Positions 1 to 13,170 of a stretch of 64,000 bases of DNA are shown piece after piece. Position numbers and translations under genes: made by a program. Below the pieces are notes generated by a model that ran no database searches, was not told the origin of the DNA, and was given only the letters and a program-made list of their open reading frames with translations. This DNA is from Rhea pennata (lineage: Eukaryota > Chordata > Aves > Rheiformes > Rheidae), in contig NC_084702.1 of the NCBI RefSeq assembly GCF_028389875.1, positions 72,265,582 to 72,329,581 on the forward strand, given 5' to 3'. Positions within the stretch are counted from its first letter, which is position 1. Each line of letters begins with the position of its first letter.

Positions 1-3000
1 ACACACCGACCATTTGGAGCAGGTGGACGCTCCTCATGTCTCTGGGTCTCTGAATTGCTGTAGGCTACTCCAAAATTTATACCACCCTGGATGAACAAGA
101 AACTGGGGTTCCAGCTGTACTTTCTAGTTTCCCTTTGGATGTGGTGACAAGCTGGGACCTTCATGTGAGTTAGGCGATTATAAAGTCTGCATCCTAGAAG
201 CTGTGCCATGGAAGCACTGAAGTTCAACTAGGTGCAGTCAGGAAAGACCTGGAGGAAAATGCCCAAAGATGCTCTGTCCTCTTTCCCCTCCTCTCAAAAG
301 AAAGAATTTTATTCTCAAAAGTTTATTTTTTTAATTTAACTATCTTCATAAATGAATACAGTTATAGACTATCATTTTCTAGGTGCTGTAGTTAGGGCAT
401 AAATGCCTATGGCTGTTCAAAGCTCCAGCTAGGAGACAAAGTAAAGTTGCTGTTACAAGAACATAAGGGATGAAGCTGAAGAGTGGATGGCTGACCAAGG
501 GTCCATATGGGTGATGTCCAAGGGCCCATGGGACCAACGCTTTCCCACATCCTGAGGACATGTTCTTCAGCAGCCTGTCTTCAGCAGAGGCTTGGCTGAG
601 AGTGGTAGCTTGGAAATGCTGCTTCGAGATGTTTTGCAGGCTTCTAGGTATCCTTTCCATTGAATTTTTTATTAAAAACACCACTTTAGTTCTGCAGTCC
701 AGCTATAAAATCTGTAGAGCCTTGCAGACCACAAGCAGTCCATGCAGAAAAGCTTTGGGAACTACTAGCCTCAGATCATTTCCCCAACTTGCACCATGGG
801 TCACCATCCAGAACAGGGTTTGTTCGACTCAGCCGAGGAAATGCCCAGGGGCAAGTTTGGTGGATTGGTTAAACCTTTTCCAGTCCGTATGGCTCATACC
901 ACTGTCCATGTCTGATCATGGCTGAGCAGCAGGTCAACTTGTTGATGTGATTGAATTTTGAAGCTTGCACTATTGGGTTTAATGGATGCTTGTGTTTGCA
1001 CATGCCTTCTTAAGTCAGACTATAATGTTGCTGTGTTTTTACTGCTTTTCTAATTCATAATTGTTATGAAACAACATAATGTAACATTAATTGCCTCGAT
1101 TGATATAAAACTTGGAAAAAACAAAAGGAAATTTAACTATGTCCATCTATGCCCAATGAGTGGGGCCAGTTGTTCAGGCAGTAACACATTTGGGAGTTTT
1201 TGCCCTAGACTTCACTGAAATTAGAGTTGAGGGTGTTGATTTATTTAAAACTTGTATTTTGAAGCTTTGACAGCTGTTTTAAAGATGAGAACTGGCTGCT
1301 CCCTTGCCCTTGTTTGCTGCCCTCAGTGGGGGACTGGGATAAAAATGCACCATCTTCCAGCACGGGCTGGTTTGCATCAGGAATCACCCTCCCATGGATC
1401 CCTAAAGCAAAGGGAATAGCTGAGTCTTGAGACTCGCCTGGAAAAGACCATGCCCAGTTGAATCCTGCTGCTACATCAGCCCCTGGGGAGGACCCAGGCA
1501 GCTTTGCTCCTATTTCTACTGGGAAAAGGAGGTTAGAGGCACCTGCCCCATGTGTCACAGCCCCAAAGGGCCCATTGGCATTGATACTGGGGGTGTAGGG
1601 GGTGCCTCTCCACGTTGCTTACTGGGGATGTACAGTTTGAGATTGCTTGCAAGCACTGATGAAGAGGAGGCTCCTCTCTGACACCCCAGAAAATCAGGAT
1701 GCCGGGAGGAGGCCAGTTTGGCTATTTGCCATTACAGGACCCAGACACCAAGGCAGGGTTTGCACTGAAGTGCTACGTGAGAGGAGGAAACAGAGGTCAC
1801 GAAACTCGTCTAAGAGCTTACCTTTTTATTTTGCTTCCCCCTAAAAGCTGGGGCTGTGCCCAGGGAAGGCGTATGAGCCCCACCGGGAACGGGGGCTCAG
1901 CTCTGCGCTGTGTCCAGCTAGCTCAGAGGGGGCTCCTGGCTCCCCCCACCTCCAGGGAGATGCCGAGTCGTGCTGCAAAATGCGCTCCGCAGCCGTGTCT
2001 GGCACAGGCAGACGTGTTATTGGCAAAGTACAGGAGGCTCCAGCATAAAACCAGTTCATTTTAGACGCAATTTCAGAGAGATTCCCAGCGGTGAGAGCAG
2101 GGCAGTGACTGCTGACCTGCAAGAGCCCCGCCAGGGATGTGTCCGATCCCTCCGGAAATCACAGCTTTTATTAAAGAGTGAGGGGGAAAAAAAAAAAAAA
2201 AAGCAGGAAGATGGATGCAGACCAAGTCTGGGGAGAAACACGGTAAAAGGACAAGCTGACAACAACAGATTCCCTCTGGGCACGCAGCCAGGCTGGCAAC
2301 CTTAGGAAAAGAACAACCTCCTCAGTCATAGCTAGGCTTGAACCATGCAAGACTGCCAACTTGCAGGTCCCTCACTCTTGGGGAGAAACTTGAAGATGGA
2401 CTTGGCTGGTGCAAAAACACAGAGGCCAACTAGAGAAAGGGAGTGATATTTTTTTTTTTTTTTTTTTTTGAGTGGGGAGGTTAGGTGATTTTTAGATAAG
2501 TGATTGCCCAAGATTAAGGGCAATAAAGAAGCAGGCAGCCGGCGGCTAGTGACAGAAGAGATGAGCTGGCAAATGCGGAGCTTGTTAGCAAGGCAAACAC
2601 ATGGTTCTCCTTGCGACAGCGCAGCGGGAGGGTGCTGACACATGCCAGCGCGCGGGCCCCGGGGCGACGCCTGCTCCCGGGGTGCCGCTTGCTCGGGTTG
2701 CCCCACGCAACCCCCTCGGCACAGAGCTGCAGGTCCCCGGGAGCCTGCAGCTCGGCTCAGCCCCTGCTGTGCTGGGTAAGAGGCAGTGAGTAAAGAGGAG
2801 AAAAATAATAAAACAGGAAGGGTTGGGGTTGGCAGGGAGGGCTGATGCCTGCCGAGATCCTTCGGTTGCCGGAGCCCAGCTGCCAATGACCCTCGGGACC
2901 CCAAACCAGCAGCCAAGAGTGGAAGTGCGTGGGAAAGCGGGTCTCGTCCTCAGGTGGAAACCACTTTGCTGGGATAGGAGGATGTCTGCAGTAATGACCC

Positions 3001-4660
3001 AAAGAAAGTCTGTTTTGCCCCGAACACTGCTGTCAGATAGAGCACTGCTTTGCCTTCCATGTTACTGGGTTTCCCTCCCCATAGCCATGCCTGCAAGAGC
3101 GTTACAGTGGCATGGGTTAATTATTTTTTCACCTGGCCCTTAGAGACAGCTAGCAAATATTTTGGCTCATCCCCAGCCCATCACTTGAGATTGCTTTTTT
3201 TTTTGGGGGGGGGCAGTCATGACTATGCTGGGTCCTTATAGCGTAACAGACCCACCGATGAGCACCTGGATCCAAGCCGGTTTGGGGGCTGCTTAGCTCA
3301 AGCACCAAAGCAGACGGATGCTCTGATGGGGCCAGGCTGCTGGAGACATCTGAGCCTGGCATTAGCAGGGGACAGGAACCGGGCAGCATCGCTGTGCGGG
3401 GGGCCGGGCGCACCCAGTGTGCTGGTTACGCACCCCATGCCTCCAAGCGCCGAGGAGGAGCAGGGCAGGATGGGGAGGGGACAGGTGCATGGGGCGCCCC
3501 TAAGGAAAGGGGCTCCCTCCCGCCCTGGGGCCATGCACAGCTCTACCCCACAGCTGCCAACCCCCTCCCCAGCACCACCGGCACCCAGCAGCGGGAGGAG
3601 GCTTGGCTGTGGCCAGCATCACCCACTCTCATGCTGTGTTTTTTTCTGCATCCAAGCTTATTTATCTGTCAGACATCATGAGCCATTTCCAACACTGGCA
3701 GCAAGGCTCTGCATGGCCAAAGGAGCTGAGAACGTGAATAAGACAGCAGCTGTGCCTGGGGGACAGCTGGGGCTGGAGATGTGGCTCTCTTTTGGTAATG
3801 TGTCTTTTGGGAAGGGTCATCACAGCCTGGAGACACCAGGACTCTCCTAGGACACTCAGTCATGTCAAGGAGTTTTTTTTTCTTTTTCTTTTTTTTTTCC
3901 CAAGGGAATTTTTCCCCGCAGCAGTGGCATTGGTGCTACCGGGAGGTGAGAAGTAAGTGGAGAGGATTTTTATGAGTCAGTGGTGGGGGGTCTCTCTGGA
4001 TTAAGCTCAGATGCTAGTAAGATTTCAGCATATGCTTACAGGCTTTGGTGACTGTACACCAGAGACAAGTTTTTTTTCCATAATTTCTCCCAGCAAAGCA
4101 GGAAAAATGACTGAGTGCTAAAGTTTCTTTGTGCTTGCTCAGTCCATGGGAAATGCAAACGCCCTTTACTACTGCATCAGAAGCACCATCTGAATATTTG
4201 ATCCCTCTGTCTTTAGGTTAATCACAGACTTTTCTTTTCCTTTCTTTTCTTTTTCTTTTTTTTTAACTACCCTCTCCAACTACTTCCTTCACTAAATAAA
4301 TGAAAAGTTGTAAATATCTTAGGGGATCAGCAGTACAACTGGATAACAACAGAGTCCATTCAATTTCCCCCACAAAACAAAAATGCGCATACCATTTCTT
4401 GTGGGGAAATGATTACAAGCAGAGACTGTGTTTCTACGTGTTGTATTTATCGTACCGCCATGGCCAAGATGTCCATCCAATATATTTTAATGATTGAGTT
4501 GTTCTTCAGGTATTGTCACACAAAACAGAGGTCACAATGACTACTTCTAATCTGATGATACTAAGGTATTCTTACTTTTAAAGCTACCAAAATTCCCAGT
4601 TCATTAAATATTTTTGTTCATAAATTCCAGAGCCTATTGAAAAGCTGGTGGAGGAGTCTG
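1..4660. other. Non-coding flank, probable MYORG 3' side
   Basis: I find no exon here with both a recognisable protein and splice sites. The many short open frames between 1200 and 3900 are in GC-rich, low-complexity sequence on both strands and match nothing I know. MYORG is transcribed leftwards, so its 3' UTR must begin at 4660. A variant poly(A) signal ATTAAA (minus strand, 4491-4486) lies about 170 nt past the stop. Further AATAAA candidates (for example near 2171 and 1827) would allow a longer UTR. There are A or T runs at about 2188-2203, 2451-2470 and 3873-3899. Confidence 0.5.
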
Positions 4661-6757
4661 TTATGAAACCCAGAGGAAATAGGCAACTTCGTCCAGGTCA
4701 ACGGGATAGTCTGTGAGCAGCACCGGCGTCTTCTCAAACAGCTCCCCTTTGTAGCTGCGCCATTTGCCCGCCGGCAGGTAGACGTCGCGCTCCTGCTTGC
4801 CCATCTCCAGCACGGGGGCCACCATGAGGGTGTCCCCGATGAGGAACTGGGAGTCGATTTTGTGAGCGGCCTCGTCGCGGGGAGAGATCCACCAAATGGG
4901 CCGGATGATGGGGTCGCCCGTGTCCGTGACCTCCCCGGCCAGCTCCAGCAGCAGCGGGGCCACCAGCGACTCGTGCAGCTCCGTGAACTTCTGCGCAATC
5001 TCCACCACCTCCTTGTCGTAGAGCCAGGGCGGGATGGAGAACTGCATGGAGGGCATGAAGGCTGACAGCTCCAGCCACCGGATGTAGAGCTCCCGGTCTG
5101 GGATCTCCACTGCACCCTCCGTCTTGTTGGGGAGGAAATTTCCTCCAGTCATATCTGGCAGTATGAAAGGGTAACCCAGCATGCTAATGGTGAGCACCGT
5201 GGGGATGAGGGACTTGAGGCCGAGCTCGTAGCCCCATACGGAGTCGCGGTCAATGATGCGGAAGAAGCAGGAGATGTTCTGCGACTGGTAGCCCACCCGC
5301 ACCTCGGCCAGCTCGTAGAAGGGGATGGCCATCTCCGTGTAGCGCCTCGACCAGATGCTGGGGTCCGACAGCGGCCGGAAGGTGCTGAACTGCTTGGGTA
5401 GGTAGCTAGTCTCGCCGGCATCAAACTTGAAGGACGAGATGCCGTACTTGTGGCGGAGCTGCCGCAGGTGGCTCTGGAACCAGTCCCGGGCCGCCGGGTT
5501 GGTGAAGTCCAGGATGGCCCCAATGCCGTTCCACCACTCCACCATGGCTGGTAGCCGTCCCGATGGTTCCTTGATGAACAGCTGGCGCTCGATCCCCACC
5601 CCAAAATTGGAGGAATCTGTATGTATGAAGGGATGAGTCCACAGGGTCACCTTAAAGCCATCCTCCCTCAGTTTTGTGAACATCTCGGTCACATTGGGGA
5701 ACTTGATGGGGTCAAAGTCAAAGTCCCCGTATGCTTGTGTGTACGTGTCATCGATTTCAATGTGACTGCAGTTAAAACGGTACTTCTTAATCTTTTCTGC
5801 AAATCTCAAGAGTTTATCCTGGTCAATATCTTTTTTGTATAGGGCCCAGGTGGACCAGATGGGGTAGCGAAAGGCATTTTCGGAAGGGATCTTGGAGGGC
5901 TTATTGAAGTACCGGCGCACCATGTACTTGTGGATGGAGGTGACATCCGAGCCCACGCACACGCGGTAGCTCAGCTCGGGGAAAGGCTGCTGCCCCGGCG
6001 GGGGCTTGTAGGGCGAATCCTTGTAGCGGGCCTGGAAGAAGAGGGTGCGCTCTGTGGCGTTGAAGCCCAGGTGGAAGGGTACGGAGTCATTGATCTTGAT
6101 GGCCGCCGCTTTGGACGAGAGCCAGTAGCGCTCCAGGATGCCCCCAAAGCTGTCCCGGAAGGAGTAGACGTCGCTCGTCACGTAGGGCACGGGCTCCTGG
6201 TAGCCCGCGAGGCGGATGGGCCAGTGCTGGGTGCTCATCTCCGAGCCCCCGTACCAGTGGGCGTCCTCCCAGAACATGGTGTGCTCCACCGCCGGGCCGG
6301 CCGCAAACTCCTCCCAGCGCACGCGGTAGCACATCACCGTGTCCTTGGGCTTCACCGTCTGGATGAAGAAGTTCAGCGGCCCCCTGTCCGACCGTGTGCA
6401 GCTCAAAATCTCTCCCTCCTTGGAGCACGACTCCAGGTCGAGGCTCCCCGACCGGAAGGCCAGGCGGAAAACCACCTCTCCGTTCTGGTTCTTGATGACA
6501 AACCCGTCCGCACGCAGGTCCATCAGCTCCGTCTTCAGTCGCTCTGCCTTCCGCAGGGACACTGTGTAGTAGCACCAGGCCACCACGGCAGCAATGAAGA
6601 GGATGAGGCCGAGCACGATGGCCCCGAGCATGGGCTTCAGCTCCTTGGAGGGCTTCTGCTTCACCGGGGTGAAGTTTTCAGGCAGACAGGTTTCCTTGAC
6701 ACTATGCCTTTGAGTGGCTCCGCATTTTCCTACTCGCTGAGTAATCTGATTTTCCAT
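4661..6757 (-). CDS. MYORG: MYORG, myogenesis-regulating glycosidase (GH31)
   Basis: Single-exon coding region of 698 residues (human MYORG is 714). MYORG is a type II membrane glycosyl hydrolase of family GH31 in the ER/secretory lumen, known as an alpha-galactosidase; loss in humans causes primary familial brain calcification. What I see: a short cytosolic N-terminus; a transmembrane helix at about 43-64 ([19 protein letters not shown]); then a luminal region with several N-glycosylation sequons. The catalytic TIM barrel contains KFDAGE with the nucleophile Asp446 (codon 5422-5420) and IIDRDS with the acid/base Asp503 (codon 5251-5249). Their 57-residue spacing equals that of human D463/D520 as I recall them. 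The C-terminus VDLDEVAYF matches the family. I chose ATG 6757: the frame stays open upstream, but only through a GTG at 6775, and a splice acceptor at 6816/6817 precedes it. No break or missing key residue is visible. Confidence 0.97.
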   Translation of the reverse strand: MENQITQRVGKCGATQRHSVKETCLPENFTPVKQKPSKELKPMLGAIVLGLILFIAAVVAWCYYTVSLRKAERLKTELMDLRADGFVIKNQNGEVVFRLAFRSGSLDLESCSKEGEILSCTRSDRGPLNFFIQTVKPKDTVMCYRVRWEEFAAGPAVEHTMFWEDAHWYGGSEMSTQHWPIRLAGYQEPVPYVTSDVYSFRDSFGGILERYWLSSKAAAIKINDSVPFHLGFNATERTLFFQARYKDSPYKPPPGQQPFPELSYRVCVGSDVTSIHKYMVRRYFNKPSKIPSENAFRYPIWSTWALYKKDIDQDKLLRFAEKIKKYRFNCSHIEIDDTYTQAYGDFDFDPIKFPNVTEMFTKLREDGFKVTLWTHPFIHTDSSNFGVGIERQLFIKEPSGRLPAMVEWWNGIGAILDFTNPAARDWFQSHLRQLRHKYGISSFKFDAGETSYLPKQFSTFRPLSDPSIWSRRYTEMAIPFYELAEVRVGYQSQNISCFFRIIDRDSVWGYELGLKSLIPTVLTISMLGYPFILPDMTGGNFLPNKTEGAVEIPDRELYIRWLELSAFMPSMQFSIPPWLYDKEVVEIAQKFTELHESLVAPLLLELAGEVTDTGDPIIRPIWWISPRDEAAHKIDSQFLIGDTLMVAPVLEMGKQERDVYLPAGKWRSYKGELFEKTPVLLTDYPVDLDEVAYFLWVS

Positions 6758-6956
6758 GACCCCCAGAAATGTCACCTTGCTGTTAGAAACGTCGCTGCTT
6801 AATTTTTTTCTCCAGCTGGTGAAAAGAAAAAATAAAATCCTGTAGGACCACAGGTGGTCACAGCCTCTTCTCCAAAGCCCAGCCTCTCACACCTGCAGTG
6901 CTGGTTTGTGAAACAGAAGATTACATGCACTGAAATAATAATTTAATCTTCTTACC
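6758..6956 (-). other. MYORG: MYORG 5' UTR end and short 5' intron
   Basis: On the minus strand a pyrimidine-rich tract ending CTTTTCACCAG (AG at 6817-6816) gives an acceptor, so the coding exon would start at 6815 with 58 nt of 5' UTR. A good donor, GACCG|GTAAG, lies at 6956/6955 and would end a non-coding exon running back into the CpG island. The implied intron is only 140 nt. An alternative acceptor with a weak pyrimidine tract lies near 6778. This is inferred from splice motifs alone. Confidence 0.5.
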
Positions 6957-7079
6957 GGTCCTGTCTCCTAGCCTCTCGTTTGAAGTCCTGAACCCTCCCC
7001 GGCTGTGCAGCTCTGGCTTGCTCTATTTGCTGTGTGTTATTACACCCTGTTCACTGGAAAGTGAGCTGAGCTTCTTGGG

Positions 7080-8220
7080 AGCCGGCCAGGATTCCCGGGA
7101 GCTTCTCGCGGCCGCAGCCTCGCTGGGTCCCGTCGGGCGAGGGCGAGGGGATGAAAGTTAGGGCAGAGCTCGGAGGAGAACGGGGGTCTCTGAGCAGGGA
7201 GAGGGGCTGCCACCGGAGGGTTCAGTCTGGAAGCTGAGCGCTGATCTGGAGTTAAACGCTTTTTTATGTGAAGTGTACGCCCCGCCGGATTTTTCCCACC
7301 TGTCCTCCACTTCTCTGCATCGTATCCAGACAGGGAAGTGCTGCACCGAGCCGCTCGGCTCCCCCCGCCCTGGAGGGGGCTGCGGCGGGGGGAGCCGGGG
7401 TTTTATCGCCCTGCACTTGGCTCCTCCGTCGAGCCGCAGCGGTGACACGGGGACACGCGTGCGTCGGGGCAGGCAGCCCTCTGCGGCCGCTCTGCCTCGG
7501 GGGGCCCCGGCGGAGCCCTCGGGCTGCCGTCGGCTGCGTGTCCGGAGCCGGTCAGCTTGGGACGGCGCAGCCTGTGCTGGCTGCGCGGGGAGAGGATGTT
7601 TCTCTGCAGCCGTCCTGGCTGCTGCTCTGCACTTGATGCACCAGTTTGCTCCCGTAACATGCAGCTTGGCTAATGCCCAGAGGCTACGGAGCCGCGACGG
7701 GGGAGCAAACCCGCAGCGGCAGCCCGCGGGGAGGGAGGCCGCCGAGCCGTGCCAGGCAGCGCGCGCGCCTCGCCGTACGGGGCCGAGCCGCCCTGACATC
7801 AGCAGCTAAGTATACGGCCACGATAAGGCAAAGCCGCCGAAAATACCGCGCGGGTCACGGCGAGAGGCGTCGATCCCCACGGCTGCCCGTGCGATTTATT
7901 TATTTATTTATTTTTAAGGAGCTCTCAGGGGGAGCAAGGCTTTGCTAGGGAAAAAAAAAAAAGAAAAAGAAAAACAGAGCCGGAATGGATAAAAGCATTC
8001 CCGGGCGAACTTGGCCGCAGCCGCTCGTGCTCTTCCCCGCAGCTTTCGGAAAACAGCCCTCTCCGGCTGGAGGAGGCTCGGCGGCAGCTGCTGCCCGCGG
8101 CGCTTTCCTCCTCCGGCCGCCTGCCTTCTCTCGCCCTCCAGGCCAACCCGGGAGCACGGACGCCCTCCGAGATGAACCTCACCATTTTCAGGAGTTGGGG
8201 GGGGGGAGGAGGAGAAAGGC
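7080..8220 (-). promoter_or_regulatory. CpG-rich promoter region of MYORG
   Basis: Dense CpG and GC-rich sequence lies immediately 5' of MYORG, with NotI-like GCGGCCGC-type clusters at about 7108 and 7480 and many CGs up to 8170. This fits a CpG-island promoter. No TATA box at a convincing position was found. Long open frames on both strands here are a by-product of high GC. Confidence 0.6.
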
Positions 8221-8261
8221 TGTAGGAAAGAGGCTTTTCAGTCCAAAATGTCACTGCTCTG

Positions 8262-8263
<2 letters not shown>

Positions 8264-8300
<37 letters not shown>
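8264..8300. repeat. (TTA)12 microsatellite
   Basis: A perfect run of TTA units, 37 nt, followed by an A-rich stretch. It lies upstream of MYORG, just outside the CpG island. Confidence 0.95.
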
Positions 8301-8301
<1 letters not shown>

Positions 8302-8445
8302 CAACAACAAAAAAACCCACTGGGAAATCAGAACATCAAAATATCTGCAGAATAAAAGCATTTATGGAAATTAAATCTGTGGCAACTTTCCTGCTTTTAT
8401 GCAGCACTGTCACCCCCCCCACCATGCCTGCACCTGCCCTGCTTT

Positions 8446-8477
8446 CTCCTCCTCCTCCTCTTCCTCCTCCTCCTCCC
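8446..8477. repeat. (CCT)n polypyrimidine microsatellite
   Basis: Interrupted CCT/TCC repeat on the plus strand, a purine/pyrimidine strand-asymmetric tract. Confidence 0.85.
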
Positions 8478-11400
8478 AGCCTGGCCCTCTGCAAGGGGAA
8501 GGTCCCCAAGGGAGCGGGAGGCCGGGCACACGGAGCAGCACCCCTGCCCAAGGTGCGCGCGTGGGCCACGTCAGACACCCAGCCACTGCTCCAGCCCTTT
8601 TCCTCGCCCTGAGCTTCACGCTCCGTCCCGGGGGCGATGGCGTCAGGGTGTCTCTTTGCCATGAATATTTAAGCGGTCCTTGCAAGGGCTTGCTGCTCCG
8701 GTGGGTATTTCATTAATGCCACCAAGCGCACCCGCTGCAAAGCAAAGGGGGGCTGCGTGCGCCCTGGGTGCCCCGGCGGCACCCCGAGGTCCCCCAGCGA
8801 CGCAGGCGCTGCTGTGCTTTAGCTATTTTGTTTTAAATATTTGGGGAGGGTTTTTTGTGCTTTAGCTATTTATACGGGGCGCAGCTCTGGTGCGGGCACT
8901 GCAGCTATTCCTGCACCATCCGTCCCCCAGGAGCGCGGCAAGCCTGGCTCCGAGCAGGGCTGGCGCTCCTCGCTCCGGGGATCCGAGCAGCCTTCGGCAT
9001 GCACATTGACCTTCACGTGCGGAAAACAGGCCCAGGACTTTAGACTCCCTTAAATGGCTTTGCAAGGGTCAAAATGTAGGAGGCAGCTAGCGTGAAGGGG
9101 TTCTGGGCACCTCCACCCTTCTGCAAGAGCAAGGTCAGAGCTATCCCCAGCAGCTCTGCTGATCACCCAGCACGTGTGGCATGAGCTTGTTAGGTCTCAG
9201 CCCACATCGCATCTTAGAGAGATGGGAAGCCTCAGACTCATTTTCCCAGGAGTGCAGTGCAGGGCAGGGATGAGACTAGCTGCTGCGCTGTGTGTGCCCG
9301 GCACCCTGGCACTGAGTGTTTGGGGACTCTCTGTGCCTCCAGCAAGGAGACAGGTTCCTGCTGGCCTCCATCCTCAGCCATGGAGGATCTTATTACAGCA
9401 GGTCCCTGGGGCTATCCTTATCCAGAGACTTCCAGACCCTCACTACAGTGAGTAAAGCCATTTCCTCCTCAGTAGGTCTTTTGGTCCTGACTGCTGCAGG
9501 AGCTGGGAGCAGAAAGTCCTGCTCACGTCCTCGCATATGAACAAACTCCTTCTTTCCAAGTGGACGAAAGAGAAATTGCACTTCCCACCGGCTCCACAGC
9601 CCATGTCCGTGGCCTGGGGAAGCAGCTCCATCTGGCGAGCCGATGGCCTGGGCTGCAAACTCAGGAGCCACTGCCGCTTGAGCACCCGCTGGGTGGGTGC
9701 AGAGCCCGTCGGGTCCTGCTGCACCCAGGTCTCCTGCTGTGAGAGGCCCCCAGGAGCGAACTCAGGCTTTGAAGATGTCCTGAACTGCTGAAGAGCCCAA
9801 ACAGAGCCATAAGCAAAGCGCAGGCGGGGCAGGACTCTGGCAGGACTGCTGACAGGCTGGGAGATGGTCGAAACATAGGAAAGGCAGAGGGGGAAGGTGC
9901 TCTCATTTCAGGCTGCCCCGAATTCAAGTCAGTGACCTTGTCCTGTGCTGGGTGAAGAAATAAGGGCTGGGGGTGATGCGATCTGAAGTGAGCTTTCGGC
10001 CACTTGGACACCAGCTCAATCGCAGGCTCTGCTTGCAGAGGGAGCCCTTGAGAGCTGCCTGCTGCAACAGCAAGAGAAAGAGCTCAATAGCTCAAAAACC
10101 TTCATGGAGGAGAGGAAAACTGCTCTCGGTTGCTATTATCTTGTGAGGATGAGCCAGAGATGTAATATGAGCTTTGAGTCCTGCAGGTTAGGTCCTTGGG
10201 GGGGGGGGAGTGTGCTTCAGACTCTTACTCCGTGGTTTAAGCCAACTGCTAGCGTCAGGGTGAAAGCTCCTGGGGCGGGTTAGCTCACATCTGCCTCCCA
10301 TGGGACTTCTCACAGGCACCGAGGCAGCTGGCATGGGGACGAGGCTCTTGGGGTGGCTGAGCGGGGTCAGCTTCGTTCCCCCCATGGCCTCAGCCTGCTG
10401 CTCCCAGGTGACCCCAAGGATGGAGGGACCACATCTCTGGAGATGCTACTTCATCCCAAGCTGGCTCAGCTTCCCAGGAATGAGAAAGTTTTGAGATGGA
10501 AAAATATATTGTTCCTTGCATCCCTTTTTGGAGATACAGGATCTTTGCCATGGTGGTTTTCCGACACATTTGATGCCAAGGGCTTGTAAGTGATCAAACG
10601 TTTGACTGCAGAGATGGTCAGACACCTTGGCTTGGGACCCTTGGCCCTGACATCTATTTATCCAGCTTGGAGCAGGGCAATGACAATCTGTCTTTGAAGT
10701 GGAAGAGGATGGAGGAATGACTCATGTTCAGCATCAGCCAGCAGAAGAGGGACATTGCTGGGGGCATTGCTACCTAAATTCAACCCACTAATAAGTAAGA
10801 GAGACTTCTCTGAGTTTATCAAAATTTTCCCAGAGTGCCCCCAGTGCCTGGGGCCAGGCACCCAGAGAGGAAACAGAAAAATTGCAGAAGCTCTGATGGC
10901 TGGAAAGCAAGCTAATGAGTCTTTGCATCTCTCCTTGAAGGAGGTATCCCGCAGAGAAAGATTTCATCTCTAAAATATTATCCTTCTGAACAAGAGAAGA
11001 GATGCTGATATTCCTGCTGGGAGGCCAGGCAGAAAGGGGAGAAGATCTACGTCTGCTTGAGCCAGGCTGTCCTCGTTCTCTGGGACAAGACCCCCCCAGC
11101 TGGCCATGGGGCAATTTGCCATCCTTCCCCAGGGACAACGCTGGGCACCGCAGAGCTGCGCTCAGCTTTTGTACTCGGCTCAGCTCTCTGGCATCCCCAG
11201 GATCATACGCAGCATTGCTGGCCCCAAGGCTGGGGTGAAACCCTAACTTTGACTGCTGTTGTTTTCCTGCCTGAATTTCCTTCTGGTCTGAGGACGACGT
11301 GACCTCCGCTCGCTCTACCACGCTGCCGTGCAACACCGCTGTGGGCTGGCAGGCAATGCCAGTCCCGCGCCGGCTGAGGCTGCGTTTATCGACGGGTGAG

Positions 11401-13050
11401 CGGTGCCTGTGGTTTAAGCAGTGGGCTCACAATACCACCTCCTAGTCGTGAGACCTAATATTTTCACTTCCGTATAACTTCAGTCTGACTATATTCACCA
11501 TGAGCTGCAAAATGAAGAGAAAAAGCAAAGTTGCCATCAAACTGGTGATACAGCAAAAATACAAGGCTGTTTCAGGAGCCTGGACCAACTAGGGGTGCAG
11601 ATTACGTGATTGCAAATGTAGTTATGGGACTATCCTGCTCAGCATGGGAGATACCACGGCTGGAGAGCAGCTTGCTCTCTGCTATGGGCAGCCCGGGAAA
11701 AGCTGTGGAAAGGATTTGGCAAAAGTATCCCTAGGTACCAGGCTAAGCCATGCCACAAACAGTGAATGTCCTGCAAAAAAAATGGGCTCTAACAGCCACA
11801 GAGCAATTTTATATGCAAATACTGTTCTGCATGTGTAAGAAATAAGACGGCAGTTGTGTCGGGCTTTGTAAAAGTACGCTGGCTTTTAAAACGCAGTGGA
11901 GCAGAATGATGTTGTTCTCCACACGAGTCTATCAGACAGGGAGAAAAATGATACACTTTCTTGGAAACTGAAAACTGAAAATATCAGTAGCTGGTGTTAA
12001 GCTGGTTTCTTTTAGTTTTGCTGACACTTGCACTTTCAGACTGACCACTTTTCTGCAGGGCTTAAAATGTCATCACTCACTGGTTCAGGCTCTCCTCAAT
12101 CCAGTGCTAGCGTGGGTGAGTTTAGTTTTGCTAAGAACTGGCAAAACCAGAATTTAGCCAAAACCAAAATTTGGTCAAAGCCGGAAAAAATTAGACTTGC
12201 ACTCAGAGGGCAAAGCTTTTTCTTACAGTGCCCTAAAATCAGCGCTGTGAGGAACGTGCCTGATGCGTGTGTGCAGCTGGGAAAACATCCAGATCCAGCC
12301 CTGCAGAGTTGTCCTTGCAATGGTTTCCTGAAACAACACCTTTCATCAGTACCTCCAGCTTGCAGTTGCCCAAATGCCACCGGAATGGTCTGCCTTTGAG
12401 GCTCTGGAGGTTGCCTTACGTTGCACGTCCAGCTGGAGCCGATCTGTGGTCCGGAGCTGGTGGGAGCACAGCAGGCAGCAAGGAGGGAAGCAGGGCTCGG
12501 TGCTTCACAGCCCTCAGCAGCCTCGATGCCGGCGGAGGAGATGGCTCACCTGACTCATGGGATAGCCGAGCTGAGCTGCAAAACTGCTTTGAGCATCAGT
12601 AACTCCTGCAGAGCCAGAAGGAGCAAAATTTAAAAGACTCGGTCCCTTTTTTCCCTATGACACTAAAACGCTTCTCTGTGCACAGACCCATTTGCAAAGG
12701 CTCGGGCTGCACTTTTGGACGAGGACAAACCGTGACAGCAACGTCAGAGAAGGCAAAGGACTTGCGTGCTCCTACAGCTAAAGGCTCACACTATAGCATG
12801 ACAGCCTAATTCCCTGCAGGAGCAACAAACACCAACCAAAACTTAGTACATTTGCATTTAAATTCAGAAAGAGGAATTGCACAAAAAAAAGTGGAAACTT
12901 GTTCAAAGGAAGGTTGAAGGGGAAGCTCGGGGAATTAAGGCCTTCCCAGAGGCTGTTCAGTAAGCAACTCAGTAGGCAACGTAACAAAAAGACTGAATTA
13001 GAGGGTGTTTGGATGAATATGAGCTCTTCAGGAAGAGGTAGTAGGCCTTG
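8478..13050. other. Intergenic, no gene seen
   Basis: No exon with recognisable protein similarity was found. The sequence is moderately GC-rich up to about 11400, then more AT-rich. It contains a 16-nt direct repeat (8813-8828 and 8856-8871) and a G-run at about 10199-10208. Short open frames on both strands look like chance. Confidence 0.5.
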
Positions 13051-13170
13051 CCTTGGAAACCTCTTGGACTTCTTTGAAGGAGTCAGCGAGCATGGAAATA
13101 AGCATGGTCCAGCTGAAATAGTCCACTTAGATTTCCTAAAGGCTTCTGACAGAGTCAAAGAGGCCCCAAA
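13050..13170 (+). mobile_element. CR1-like LINE fragment (RT motif remnant)
   Basis: Codons 13118-13156 read IVHLDFLKASDRV, close to the hallmark VYLDFSKAFDxV of CR1/non-LTR reverse transcriptases. The preceding bases (LLDFFEGVSEHGNK) resemble the segment just upstream in CR1 copies. It is degenerate and short. Boundaries are approximate; upstream sequence to about 12900 may belong to the same copy. Confidence 0.55.

Noticed and set aside
1699-2064. Possible exon starting at ATG 1699 with donor-like CTAC|GTGAGA
   Set aside because: No recognisable protein, no supporting acceptor or partner exon, and it does not match SPMIP6 (C9orf24), the neighbour expected from the human map.
2332-2916. 194-codon minus-strand frame
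   Set aside because: Runs through a poly-Lys tract made by a T-run and ends in low-complexity sequence; no domain.
4618-5604. Long Arg/Ser-rich minus-strand frames inside MYORG
   Set aside because: Alternate-frame shadows of MYORG.
5930-6802. 290-codon plus-strand frame opposite MYORG
   Set aside because: Antisense shadow of the GC-rich MYORG coding exon; no recognisable domain.
7158-7809. Frames of about 180-210 codons on both strands upstream of MYORG
   Set aside because: Ala/Arg/Gly/Pro-rich translation of a CpG island; no domain and no matching splice structure.
8813-8871. 16-nt direct repeat with a near-MEF2 CTATTTATAC, upstream of MYORG
   Set aside because: One base off the MEF2 consensus and a short repeat; too weak to claim a muscle regulatory site.
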